The position numbers and the translations under genes were made by a program. Below are positions 28,589 to 36,937 of a stretch of DNA of 64,000 bases, one piece after another. Origin of the DNA: Alphaproteobacteria bacterium (GTDB lineage Bacteria > Pseudomonadota > Alphaproteobacteria > UBA6615). The stretch is taken from positions 310,001 to 374,000 of the forward strand of contig JAJFJA010000015.1 in the NCBI GenBank assembly GCA_021774445.1, given 5' to 3'. A model generated the notes under the pieces. The model was not told where the DNA came from and did not search any database. It was given only the letters and a program-made list of their open reading frames with translations. Position 1 is the stretch's first letter. Every line of letters begins with the position of its first letter.

Positions 28589-29417
28589 CAAGCGCCTCGC
28601 GTGATGCGGGCTCGTCCAAGGTGGGACAATGGCCCGTGGCGGGAATGAGCGCTTGGTGCAAAGTTGGGATTTCCAGCTTCATGCGGCTAAAGGTCTCTGG
28701 GGTCAGCACGTCGGAGAGTTCCGCACGCAGCGCTAGGAGCGGCGTGTTGATTAAGGATCGGTACAAACGCCAGAGGTCCGGCACATCGTCGGTGTTCGCG
28801 ACAAGGGGGCGGACAATGTTGGGGTCCCAGTCGGCACAAATCCGGCCATCCCCAAGTTCGCGAAAGGTGTCTTGTGCCAGGGCCAGCCAGGCGTCGTCGT
28901 TGTCGTCGGAGACATGGGGCCAAAGCTTCTTCAGATGGGATACGACGCCCGACCAATCGGTGTGGGTCGGGGGATTGCCAATGGCCTCCAGGATGCGCTT
29001 GGAGGTGCTGTCCGGAACCTCCGGGCCAACGTCGTTCAGGACCACCGCCGCGACGGCGGATGGCATAAAAACGGACAGGGCCATGGCGAGAAATCCGCCC
29101 ATGGATGTGCCGATGATGACAACGCGATGGCAGTTGGTCAGGGCCAGCAGTTGCATCAGATCGCCGACATAGGTCGGTCCGACATAGTGGCGCCAGTCGG
29201 GGTCGTAACCGGAGAGGCCACGACCGCGGAGGTCGGGGCAGATGATCCGGCGATCGGCAGAGAGGCGGGCTGCAATCGAGGCAAAATCCTTGGAGTTACG
29301 GGCCAACCCGGGCAGGCAAAGGATCGGGGTGCGGCGGCTCAAGGCGCTGCCGTAATCGCGAAAATACAGTTGCAGGCCGTCTTGGGCCGCGTAATGGCGC
29401 TCGGCAAAGTCTGTCAT
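28566..29417 (-). CDS. alpha/beta-fold hydrolase
   Basis: 283 residues. The oxyanion segment LCLPGLARNSKDF, nucleophile elbow GTSMGGFLA (Ser), and C-terminal His in ATGHCPTLDEP are in order. The cap region is helical. Esterase or haloalkane-type activities are possible; the substrate is unknown. It lies between the HAD gene (7 bp) and the dehydratase (overlap), probably co-transcribed. Confidence 0.88.
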   Translation of the reverse strand: MTDFAERHYAAQDGLQLYFRDYGSALSRRTPILCLPGLARNSKDFASIAARLSADRRIICPDLRGRGLSGYDPDWRHYVGPTYVGDLMQLLALTNCHRVVIIGTSMGGFLAMALSVFMPSAVAAVVLNDVGPEVPDSTSKRILEAIGNPPTHTDWSGVVSHLKKLWPHVSDDNDDAWLALAQDTFRELGDGRICADWDPNIVRPLVANTDDVPDLWRLYRSLINTPLLALRAELSDVLTPETFSRMKLEIPTLHQALIPATGHCPTLDEPASREALDAFLADN

Positions 29418-29424
29418 GGCCTGG

Positions 29425-30114
29425 TCAGAGGCCCAGGCGCGCCGGCAGGTCGCGAAGACTGGTCAATTCAATGCGCGGTTCGCCGGGTAGGTGCTCGGCC
29501 GGTTGAGCGTAACGATTGATCCAAACCACGGCTAAGCCATAGGCCGCGGCGCCGGCGGCGTCCCAGGCATTGGAAGACTGAAAACTAATGGCGCTGGGTG
29601 GGACACCCAGCCGATCGACGGCCAGCTGATAGACGCGCGGGTCGGGCTTGTAGATGCCGACCTCCTCGACGGACAGCACTTGGTCGATGGAGTCTTGCAG
29701 TCCGGCACTGTGGACGGCGTCGGCCAACATCGCCGGAGCGCCATTGGACAGAATGGCGGTCTTAACGCCGGCGGACTTCAGTTTGGCGAGCACTTCAGGG
29801 ACTTCCTCAAAGGCGTCGAGGCGGCGATAGAGGTCCATCAAGTCGTCACGCAACTTCGGATCGTCGATTTCGAGGGCGGCGAGAGCGTAGTCGAGGGCCT
29901 CGCCGGTGATCTGCCAGAAATCGGCATGTTGGCGCATGAGGCTACGCAACCAAGTGTATTGGAGTTGACGCAGTCGCCAGAGCTCAGACAAGCGATCGGC
30001 CTTATCGCCGATGCGGTCACGGCGCGCGGCGACCGCGGCATTGAAGTCGAACAACGTGCCATACGCATCGAAGACACAAGCCTGGATGTTGGTGAGCGTG
30101 TCGTCTGGCCCCAT
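29425..30114 (-). CDS. haloacid dehalogenase, type II
   Basis: 229 residues. Motif I is FDAYGTLFDF (nucleophile Asp; the second motif-I residue is Tyr as in L-2-haloacid dehalogenases), motif II SNGAP, Lys in YKPDPRVY, and motif III FQSSNAWDAAGAAAYG. These match 2-haloacid dehalogenases; its physiological substrate may be different. It starts 11 bp after the lytic transglycosylase stop. Confidence 0.9.
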   Translation of the reverse strand: MGPDDTLTNIQACVFDAYGTLFDFNAAVAARRDRIGDKADRLSELWRLRQLQYTWLRSLMRQHADFWQITGEALDYALAALEIDDPKLRDDLMDLYRRLDAFEEVPEVLAKLKSAGVKTAILSNGAPAMLADAVHSAGLQDSIDQVLSVEEVGIYKPDPRVYQLAVDRLGVPPSAISFQSSNAWDAAGAAAYGLAVVWINRYAQPAEHLPGEPRIELTSLRDLPARLGL

Positions 30115-30125
30115 GGTCAGCCTTC

Positions 30126-32093
30126 CTAGCGAATAGGGGTAAGAACGGTGGCGAGTTGGTCGCCGGTGGAGAGTTGCCGCCGATACAATGGAACCGCCTC
30201 GAGCACCCGTTGCACGTAGTTGCGGGTCTCGCCGAAAGGTATGCTCTCAATCCAATCAATGATGTCGATTTGACCGCGGCGTGGGTCGCCGTTGCGCACC
30301 AACCAGCGGTCGACGTTGCCGGGGCCGCCGTTGTAGGCCGCAAGTGCAAGCACCTGGCTACCTTCGTAGCGGTCCAGCATTTGCGACAAATAGGCAATGC
30401 CAAGGTCCAAATTGTAGTCCGGATCCTCGGTCAACCGGTCGATATCATAGGGTTGGCCGATGGTCCTGGCGGTGCGCTTGGCGGTCGCCGGCATGAGCTG
30501 CATCAGGCCGCGGGCGCCGACGCGGCTTTCGGCCTGCGGGTCGAAGCTACTTTCCTTGCGGATCAACGCCAAGATCAGCGCGGCTTCAGGGACCTCGTCC
30601 GCCGCCGACGCCGTGGCGCTGCGCAGCGGGATACTGGGGTAGGCAAAATCCACAAGCAGCAGATCATCCAGCCTGGCGCGCTTCGCCGCCAGGATCGCGG
30701 CACCGGGATGGCCCGTTTCCAGGGCTAGCTCGGCAGTGAGAACAAGCGTCTCGGGGCGGTCGAAATCGAGGGCCAACCGAAGCAAGAAGATCCTCGCATG
30801 CTCCGCGGCGTTAAGGTCGCGAAGCAATTCGACCAGCTGTACCAGGGGCTCGGCTTGAAAGGCGGTGCGATCTTCGGCCTGCGGAATCGGCGCCGGGTCG
30901 GCGCGTGGCAAAGGCTTGTTCAAAGCCGTCAGGGCCAGTTGGCCATAAACGGTGTCGGTGTGCGCCGCGGCGCGGCCGTACCAATAGGCTGCCGCTGAGG
31001 CAAAACCCGCCTGGCCGGCGGCGCGACCGGACCAGTAGGCGGCGCGGGCGCGGCTGATGGGGAAACTGACGCGATCGAAGAGGCGGCTGAAATGCTGATA
31101 GGCGACAATATTCTCCTGGAGGAACACCAGTTTGATCCAGCCGGCGAGGAACTCGGCTTCCGCGAAAGTGGCGCCGCGGCTCAGGCCATGATCGGCGAGT
31201 AAACCGTAAGCCTCGCTATAGTGGCCGGCGGTAAGTGCGCTGCGTGAGAGGATCAAACGCTCCCGCGTCCAGGTTTCACTCTTTGGCAGCGATATTGGAG
31301 GATCGAGGATGATTTCGCGGGCGCTGGTTTCCAGTCCTTCGCGGCGGCGCCAGCGCATCCGGTCGAGCCAAAGGCCCGGGTCATCGCGCAAGTGGGGCGG
31401 GACGCGCGCCACTGCCGAGTCGACGCCGGGCGTCCGCTCGATCAGGGCGAGCCGGGCCTTTGCGAGGGCGGCCTGGTCGGCGTCGACGCGGTCGGTCATG
31501 CGCCTGGCGGCAGCGACGTTGCCGCTGGCGAGAAGCCGCTGGAGCCTGGCTTGGTGGTCCTTGACCGTCAGGTGGTCGCGGTAACGGCTGTAGACGCGTT
31601 TTTCGTCGGCGGGCTCAAGATCGAAACTCAGCCATGCCGAGCGCGCCGCCTTGGTCGCCGCGGCCGGGTCGCCAAGGGCCTCCAGAGCGGTAATATGAGC
31701 GACGGCGCCGGCAGCGGTTAGCGGCGGATGATCGGCGAACCACTCCTGGATTGTCGCAGGAGAGGTTTCGGGCGTGATAGCGGCCTCGGCGTTGCGGCGC
31801 AGCTTGGCGCGTGACGGCCATGTGGGGTTAGCATCGAGAAAAGCCGTGATTTCGGCGAAACCTGCCTCGGTATCCTCGCGGCGATAGTCGAGCCAGGCGA
31901 TCACCGACGCGGGCCGCTGCTCCTGAGCGGTGGCGGCGATGCGGTGGGCGGCCGGCCAGTCGTCCCGTTCCACGGCCCGAAAGGCCTCAGCATAGATGGC
32001 TCGGTCGGCGGCCAGCGGCTCCGCCTCGGCAGGTGCAGCAAGGGTTAGGTAAGCGGCGGTGAGTGCAATTCCGTATCTGCGCCAACGTTTCAT
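30126..32093 (-). CDS. soluble lytic murein transglycosylase
   Basis: 655 residues from ATG 32093 with a signal peptide (ends PAEA-EPL). Residues about 30-450 are an alpha-superhelical (U-domain-like) region. The C-terminal SLT domain begins near 480: catalytic Glu in [11 protein letters not shown], then [10 protein letters not shown] and a conserved [14 protein letters not shown]. It cleaves the MurNAc-GlcNAc bond in periplasm. An upstream extension to 32270 is rejected because MKRWRR is followed by the signal sequence. It divides from dapA (divergent, 157 bp). Confidence 0.94.
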   Translation of the reverse strand: MKRWRRYGIALTAAYLTLAAPAEAEPLAADRAIYAEAFRAVERDDWPAAHRIAATAQEQRPASVIAWLDYRREDTEAGFAEITAFLDANPTWPSRAKLRRNAEAAITPETSPATIQEWFADHPPLTAAGAVAHITALEALGDPAAATKAARSAWLSFDLEPADEKRVYSRYRDHLTVKDHQARLQRLLASGNVAAARRMTDRVDADQAALAKARLALIERTPGVDSAVARVPPHLRDDPGLWLDRMRWRRREGLETSAREIILDPPISLPKSETWTRERLILSRSALTAGHYSEAYGLLADHGLSRGATFAEAEFLAGWIKLVFLQENIVAYQHFSRLFDRVSFPISRARAAYWSGRAAGQAGFASAAAYWYGRAAAHTDTVYGQLALTALNKPLPRADPAPIPQAEDRTAFQAEPLVQLVELLRDLNAAEHARIFLLRLALDFDRPETLVLTAELALETGHPGAAILAAKRARLDDLLLVDFAYPSIPLRSATASAADEVPEAALILALIRKESSFDPQAESRVGARGLMQLMPATAKRTARTIGQPYDIDRLTEDPDYNLDLGIAYLSQMLDRYEGSQVLALAAYNGGPGNVDRWLVRNGDPRRGQIDIIDWIESIPFGETRNYVQRVLEAVPLYRRQLSTGDQLATVLTPIR

Positions 32094-32250
32094 GGGATGC
32101 CGATTTGCCCCTGGTTGTGAGTCGCCAACGGCGGTGCAGCGGAGTGTAGGCGCGTGGTAAGATCTAGACCAGGGGTGAACCTTGCTCCGGTGCCGGCTTG
32201 CCGGTATCGTCCGCACCAGGCGCACACGGCGCCAACTAAGGAGATACGCG

Positions 32251-33132
32251 ATGTTTAAGGGTTCTATCACCGCCCTGCTGACGCCCTTTGCGAATGGTGG
32301 AATCGACGAGAAAGCCTATCAGGCGTTCGTCGAGTGGCAGGTTCAAGAAGGATCGCATGGCTTGGTACCGTGTGGGACAACCGGCGAATCGCCGACGCTG
32401 TCCCATGATGAGCATGAACGCGTTATAGATTTATGTATCGAAGCGGCGGCAGGCCGAGTACCGGTGATTGCCGGTACCGGTTCGAACTCGACCGCGGAAG
32501 CCATATCGCTGACCCAGCACGCCGAGAAAGCCGGTGCCGATGCCGCGCTGGTGGTGACCCCCTATTACAACAAACCCAATCAAGCCGGCCTTTACGCGCA
32601 TTACAAGGCGGTCGCCGACGCGGTTGACCTGCCGATAATCGTCTACAATGTGCCGCCACGGACGGCGGTGGATATCGCCGCGGAGACGTTGGCTCGGCTG
32701 GCGCGTGATTGCTCGAACATCATCGGCGTGAAGGATGCGACCGCCGACTTGGGCCGTCCGCTAGAAATGCGCCGCCTGCTGCAAGGCAATGATTTCTGCC
32801 AGCTGTCCGGGGAGGATGCGACCGTCGTGGCGTTCCTGTCAGGTGGTGGGCAGGGTTGTATATCGGTCACGTCCAATGTTGCCCCGCGGCTCTGCGCACA
32901 GATGCATGAGGCCTGGCAGCGTGGCGATACGGCTGTGGCCCAGGAAATCAACGACCGGCTGTATCCGCTGCACAAGGCGCTGTTTGTGGAACCCAGTCCG
33001 GCGCCGGTAAAATACGCCGCTTCGCTGCTGGAGAAATGTTCGGCCGCGGCGCGGTTGCCGCTGACCGAGGTTGTGGACGCGACGAAAACGACCGTTCGCG
33101 ATGCGATGGTGCATGCCGGGTTGTTGAACTAG
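32251..33132 (+). CDS. dapA: 4-hydroxy-tetrahydrodipicolinate synthase
   Basis: 293 residues; first committed enzyme of the diaminopimelate/lysine pathway, condensing pyruvate and aspartate semialdehyde. ATG at 32251 with AAGGAG site. [10 protein letters not shown] (substrate loop), Tyr132 in YNVPPRT and Schiff-base Lys161 in GVKDATADL are present. Followed after 7 bp by smpB. Confidence 0.97.
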   Translation: MFKGSITALLTPFANGGIDEKAYQAFVEWQVQEGSHGLVPCGTTGESPTLSHDEHERVIDLCIEAAAGRVPVIAGTGSNSTAEAISLTQHAEKAGADAALVVTPYYNKPNQAGLYAHYKAVADAVDLPIIVYNVPPRTAVDIAAETLARLARDCSNIIGVKDATADLGRPLEMRRLLQGNDFCQLSGEDATVVAFLSGGGQGCISVTSNVAPRLCAQMHEAWQRGDTAVAQEINDRLYPLHKALFVEPSPAPVKYAASLLEKCSAAARLPLTEVVDATKTTVRDAMVHAGLLN

Positions 33133-33139
33133 GCACGGT

Positions 33140-33613
33140 ATGGCCAAAGAAAAAGAACCAACGCACCGGCTGGTCGCCCAGAACCGGAAGGCTCGGCACG
33201 ACTATTTTATCGACGACACCATGGAAGCGGGGATCGTGCTCGCGGGCACGGAGGTCAAGTCGCTGCGCGAGGGTCGCGGTAGCCTGGTCGATGCCTGGGC
33301 AGGGGAGCGGCATGGCGAGCTATGGCTGTTCAACGCCTATATTCCGGAATACCGGTCCGGTAACCGCTTCAATCATGAGACCAAGCGGCCCCGGAAGATG
33401 TTGGTGCATAAACGTGAGCGCAATCGGCTGCTCGGTGCCGTGCAGCGTCAGGGGGTGACCCTAGTGCCGCTGTCGATCTATTTTAACGACCGTGGCATTG
33501 CTAAGGTTCAGCTCGGTTTGGCCCGAGGCAAGCGCCAGTATGATAAGCGTGAGACAGATAAGACGCGCGACTGGAATCGCCAGAAAGCACGATTATTACG
33601 GGATCGCGGTTAG
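33140..33613 (+). CDS. smpB: SsrA-binding protein SmpB
   Basis: 157 residues; RNA-binding partner of tmRNA in trans-translation. Family features: [28 protein letters not shown], and AYIPEY near residue 67. Typical length with a basic C-terminal tail ([17 protein letters not shown]). Follows dapA closely on the same strand. No ssrA gene is seen in the window. Confidence 0.97.
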   Translation: MAKEKEPTHRLVAQNRKARHDYFIDDTMEAGIVLAGTEVKSLREGRGSLVDAWAGERHGELWLFNAYIPEYRSGNRFNHETKRPRKMLVHKRERNRLLGAVQRQGVTLVPLSIYFNDRGIAKVQLGLARGKRQYDKRETDKTRDWNRQKARLLRDRG

Positions 33614-33649
33614 GGCACCCGGTTGTGGCAAAGTTGTGACCTAAGCGCC

Positions 33650-33973
33650 TTACCGCTGGGAGAAAATCACCTCATCGTCGGCGCCGCCGGCAAGATATAC
33701 CCGTTCCGCGGCCAGGTCCGTGTTGGCCTCGGCGATGGCGGTATCCGGCTGGATAATGCAAATCGGCGTCCCCTCGACGGCAATACGATGCATGGCGCAG
33801 TCGGCCTTGGTGAAGTGCGACAGATAGTTGTCCGTCATGCTTTTGCCGGTCGTGGCATAGCTGAGGCCGCCAAAACCGACGGAAATAGCCGTTGCGGCGA
33901 CGGGTAAGGCGCAAGCCGATAGGAGCGGCAGTGCGACAATACTAAGAATGACCCTTAGTGCCTGTGGTTTCAC
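33650..33973 (-). CDS. small lipoprotein, unknown
   Basis: 107 residues from GTG 33973 (AGGA upstream). A lipoprotein signal peptide ends in LSAC. The mature part contains a Gly/Ala hydrophobic patch and two Cys (TKADCAMHR and TPICII). The start is placed where the signal peptide begins; a longer frame to 34096 lacks such support. No family recognised. Confidence 0.7.
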   Translation of the reverse strand: MKPQALRVILSIVALPLLSACALPVAATAISVGFGGLSYATTGKSMTDNYLSHFTKADCAMHRIAVEGTPICIIQPDTAIAEANTDLAAERVYLAGGADDEVIFSQR

Positions 33974-34157
33974 GATGACATCCTGTCTTCTCGTCGCGAG
34001 GCATCTCCACCTCAATTTGTCCACATTAGTGCCGCAGACCTGAAGATTATCTAAAGCCGAAAGCCAAGGTTCTCCCAAATTTGTGTGCGAATTCATTGTA
34101 TTAGAGGGACATATCTGAGCATTCGCTTGGAGCGCCCAGATGTATCGAGGGCTCGAT

Positions 34158-35165
34158 CTAGCCGGTAGGGCGGCGGACCTGCTGGCCGTCTAAGGCGACC
34201 GATTTAAGGTATTTTTCCATGAGGTGGGGGCCGGAAAGCACGGTGTGGTGTTTCGGTGTCGCCCCGGGCGACAGACAGGATGGTATGCAGCTTATCTCGG
34301 CGGCCCAATTGGGGGTATGAAAGAAAGCCGCCGAGAGGCGGCGGGCGGAGCCGGCGGCGTCCGCGGGGGGATTGACCACACGATGCAGGGTCGAGACCCA
34401 ACGGTCGTTGGTCCACCGCGCCATCAGGTCGCCGATGTTGATGACGAAGCTGTCGGGGATGTGGGGCACATCGCGCCAGATGCCGTCTGGTGTTTTGACT
34501 TGTAAACCACCCGGCGCGTCATCTTGGCGAAGGATCGTCAGGCTGCCGTAATCGGAATGGGCGCCAGCGCGCAGCTGGCCCGGTTGGGGCGAGGTGGCCT
34601 GATCGGGATAATGATTGGCGCGGATGGCGCTGACGTGGCGATCGATATAGGGGGCGAAGAAGTCCTCCTCAAGGTCCAAGGCCAAGGCGAACAGGCGCAT
34701 GAGCCGCTCGGCCAGGGCTTCCATATGGCGGTAGTAGCCGGCCCATATGCCGGGCATCTCAGAATGGCCGACAGGCCAGATCGTATCGGCATAGGCGAAG
34801 GCGGCGTCGGGATCGTCCGGTAAGGGCTCCGGGCGATGGAGCGGACCCATGGAGAAGCTCTCCTTGAGGTCCGGCGGCGCCGGGTTGTCGAGGGAGAGGG
34901 ACAACGCTTCCTTGGCGAAGGGTTGGTAGCCGTAAGGATAGCCGGCGTAGGGCGTCTTGGCGGCGAGCTTCTCGGTTTCCGGCAGGGCAAAAAAAGCGTG
35001 CGTGGTTTGCCAGAATGAGCTGATGACCTGGTGAGGAACGCCATGGTTGGCGATGGTGAAGAAGCCGATGTCCGTGCAGGCGTTGCCGATGGCGGCGGCA
35101 ACCCCGCGGCGTGCCGTCAGATCGCCCTGGGCAGGGGCCAAGTCTATTGTCGGGACGGAGTCCAA
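34158..35165 (-). CDS. 2-oxoglutarate/Fe(II) oxygenase (isopenicillin N synthase-like)
   Basis: 335 residues, TTG start immediately after the metG stop. An N-terminal DIOX_N-like region (PTIDLAPAQGD; FFTIANHGVPHQ) is followed by the iron-binding triad HSDYGSLTIL (His, Asp) and LHRVV (His). The 2OG-binding arginine lies downstream in RLSAAFF. This family hydroxylates or oxidises small molecules or side chains; the substrate is unknown. It is unusual as a direct metG neighbour. Confidence 0.9.
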   Translation of the reverse strand: MDSVPTIDLAPAQGDLTARRGVAAAIGNACTDIGFFTIANHGVPHQVISSFWQTTHAFFALPETEKLAAKTPYAGYPYGYQPFAKEALSLSLDNPAPPDLKESFSMGPLHRPEPLPDDPDAAFAYADTIWPVGHSEMPGIWAGYYRHMEALAERLMRLFALALDLEEDFFAPYIDRHVSAIRANHYPDQATSPQPGQLRAGAHSDYGSLTILRQDDAPGGLQVKTPDGIWRDVPHIPDSFVINIGDLMARWTNDRWVSTLHRVVNPPADAAGSARRLSAAFFHTPNWAAEISCIPSCLSPGATPKHHTVLSGPHLMEKYLKSVALDGQQVRRPTG

Positions 35166-36857
35166 CTATTCCTCGCCGCCATAACGCTCGATGAGCTCAG
35201 CGACTTTTTCATCGGCGATTTTCTGAAATAAGGTTGGTGGCACCTCAAAGGCATGACCGGGCGCCAATGCGGTCAATTCTTCCGCCGCGGGCAGGCTCGG
35301 CCACTCGGGCTGTGCGTGGTCGACTCCCAGACATGCGAGGATGCGTCCGGCGGTTTCGGGGATGATGGGCCAGGCCAAGACGGCGTAGAGGCGGACCAGA
35401 TTGATGCAGGTGCGCAGGATGCATGCGGCGCGGTCTGGGTCGGTTTTGACCACCGTCCAGGGTTGGCTATGGGCGATATAGTTGTTGCCGAGCGTCCAAA
35501 TCGCCCGCAATTCATCAATGGCGCGGCGATACTGCATGGCCGACAAATGCTCGGTATAGGCCGCGATTTTGGTGTCGAGGGCGGCGGCCAGGTCTTGCTC
35601 GGGCAGGTCCGGCGTGCCGCCCTCGGGCACGGCCGCGGAAAAGCGCGATTGGGTGAGCTTGAGGCAGCGGCTGACGAAGTTACCCAGATTGTCGGCTAAA
35701 TCGGCGTTCACCATCTGGCTGAAGGAAGAAAAGGTGAAAGAGCTATCGTTGCTTTCCGGTGCGTTGGCAATCAGCCAGTAACGCCAATAGTCGGCGGGAA
35801 ATTCCTCCAACGCCTTGTCCATGAAAACGCCGCGCCGCTGGCTGGTCGAGAATTTGCCGCCATAGAAAGTCAGCCAATTGAAGCCCTTGACGTAATCAAC
35901 AAGTTTCCATGGCTCGCCCGAGCCGATGAGGGTCGAAGGGAAGTTGATGGTGTGGAAGGGGACGTTGTCCTTGGCCATGAACTCGACGTAACGCACGTCG
36001 TCGGCCGCATACCACCAGGATCGCCAATCCCTGTTTTGGGGATCTAGATCGGACCATTCCTTGGTGGCCGCGATGTAAGCGATGGGGGCGTCGAACCAGA
36101 CGTAGAAGACCTTGTTCTCGAAACCAGGGCGATCGACCGGCACGCCCCATGCCAGATCGCGGGTGATCGAGCGTTCCCGCAGACCCTCCTTAAGCCACTT
36201 CTTGGCGATGGAGGTGACCAGCAGGGGCCAGTCCTGATGCTGGCCGATCCAGGCCGACAGGCGATCCTGCAGAGAATCGAGGCGCAAAAAGAGGTGTCGG
36301 GTCTCTCGAACCTCAAGATTGGTGCTGCCGGTGATCGCAGACCGAGCGTCCAGCAGGTCCTGGGGGTCAAGCTGGCGGGTACAATTTTCGCATTGGTCGC
36401 CGCGGGCCTGCTCGTATTTGCAGTGGGGGCAGGTGCCGACGATGTAGCGGTCGGGTAGGTAACGGCCATCATCGATGGCGTAGACCTGCTGGCTGGTGCG
36501 TTCGTCAATAAAGCCGTGCTCATCGAGTTTGCGGCAGAAATGCTGGGTCAGCTCGATATTCTGCGGCGAGGAACTGCGGCCGAAATGATCGAAGGAAAGG
36601 CCAAAGCGCCGGCCGATATCGGCTTGGGCCTGATACTGGATGCGGCAATATTCGGCGACCTCGAGACCCGCTTCGTGGGCGGCGAGCTCAGCCGGCGTGC
36701 CATGCTCGTCGGTGGCGCAGATATAGAGTACGTCGTCGCCGCGCTGGCGCAGAAAACGCGCATGGACATCCGCCGGCAGCATCGAGCCGACGAGGTTGCC
36801 GAGATGCTTGATGCCGTTGATATAGGGGAGGGCGCTGGTGATCAGTACGCGGGCCAT
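35166..36857 (-). CDS. metG: methionyl-tRNA synthetase, KFSTS type
   Basis: 563 residues. The HIGH motif is HLGN near residue 19; zinc ligands CPHC and CENC form a four-Cys knuckle; the KMSKS loop reads KFSTS (GGKFSTSQRRG). The C-terminal EMAPII-like tRNA domain is missing. The KFSTS sequence and the CPHC/CENC knuckle are characteristic of the archaeal/spirochaete-like branch rather than the shorter KMSKS form common in alphaproteobacteria. It charges initiator and elongator tRNA-Met. Confidence 0.95.
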   Translation of the reverse strand: MARVLITSALPYINGIKHLGNLVGSMLPADVHARFLRQRGDDVLYICATDEHGTPAELAAHEAGLEVAEYCRIQYQAQADIGRRFGLSFDHFGRSSSPQNIELTQHFCRKLDEHGFIDERTSQQVYAIDDGRYLPDRYIVGTCPHCKYEQARGDQCENCTRQLDPQDLLDARSAITGSTNLEVRETRHLFLRLDSLQDRLSAWIGQHQDWPLLVTSIAKKWLKEGLRERSITRDLAWGVPVDRPGFENKVFYVWFDAPIAYIAATKEWSDLDPQNRDWRSWWYAADDVRYVEFMAKDNVPFHTINFPSTLIGSGEPWKLVDYVKGFNWLTFYGGKFSTSQRRGVFMDKALEEFPADYWRYWLIANAPESNDSSFTFSSFSQMVNADLADNLGNFVSRCLKLTQSRFSAAVPEGGTPDLPEQDLAAALDTKIAAYTEHLSAMQYRRAIDELRAIWTLGNNYIAHSQPWTVVKTDPDRAACILRTCINLVRLYAVLAWPIIPETAGRILACLGVDHAQPEWPSLPAAEELTALAPGHAFEVPPTLFQKIADEKVAELIERYGGEE

Positions 36858-36937
36858 GCTGTCGCCGTTCGGTTGCTGGGGAGGACGGTAGCTCAGCTCG
36901 GTCTTGGGGACCAGCCGCTTCGATAGACCGGGCGGGG

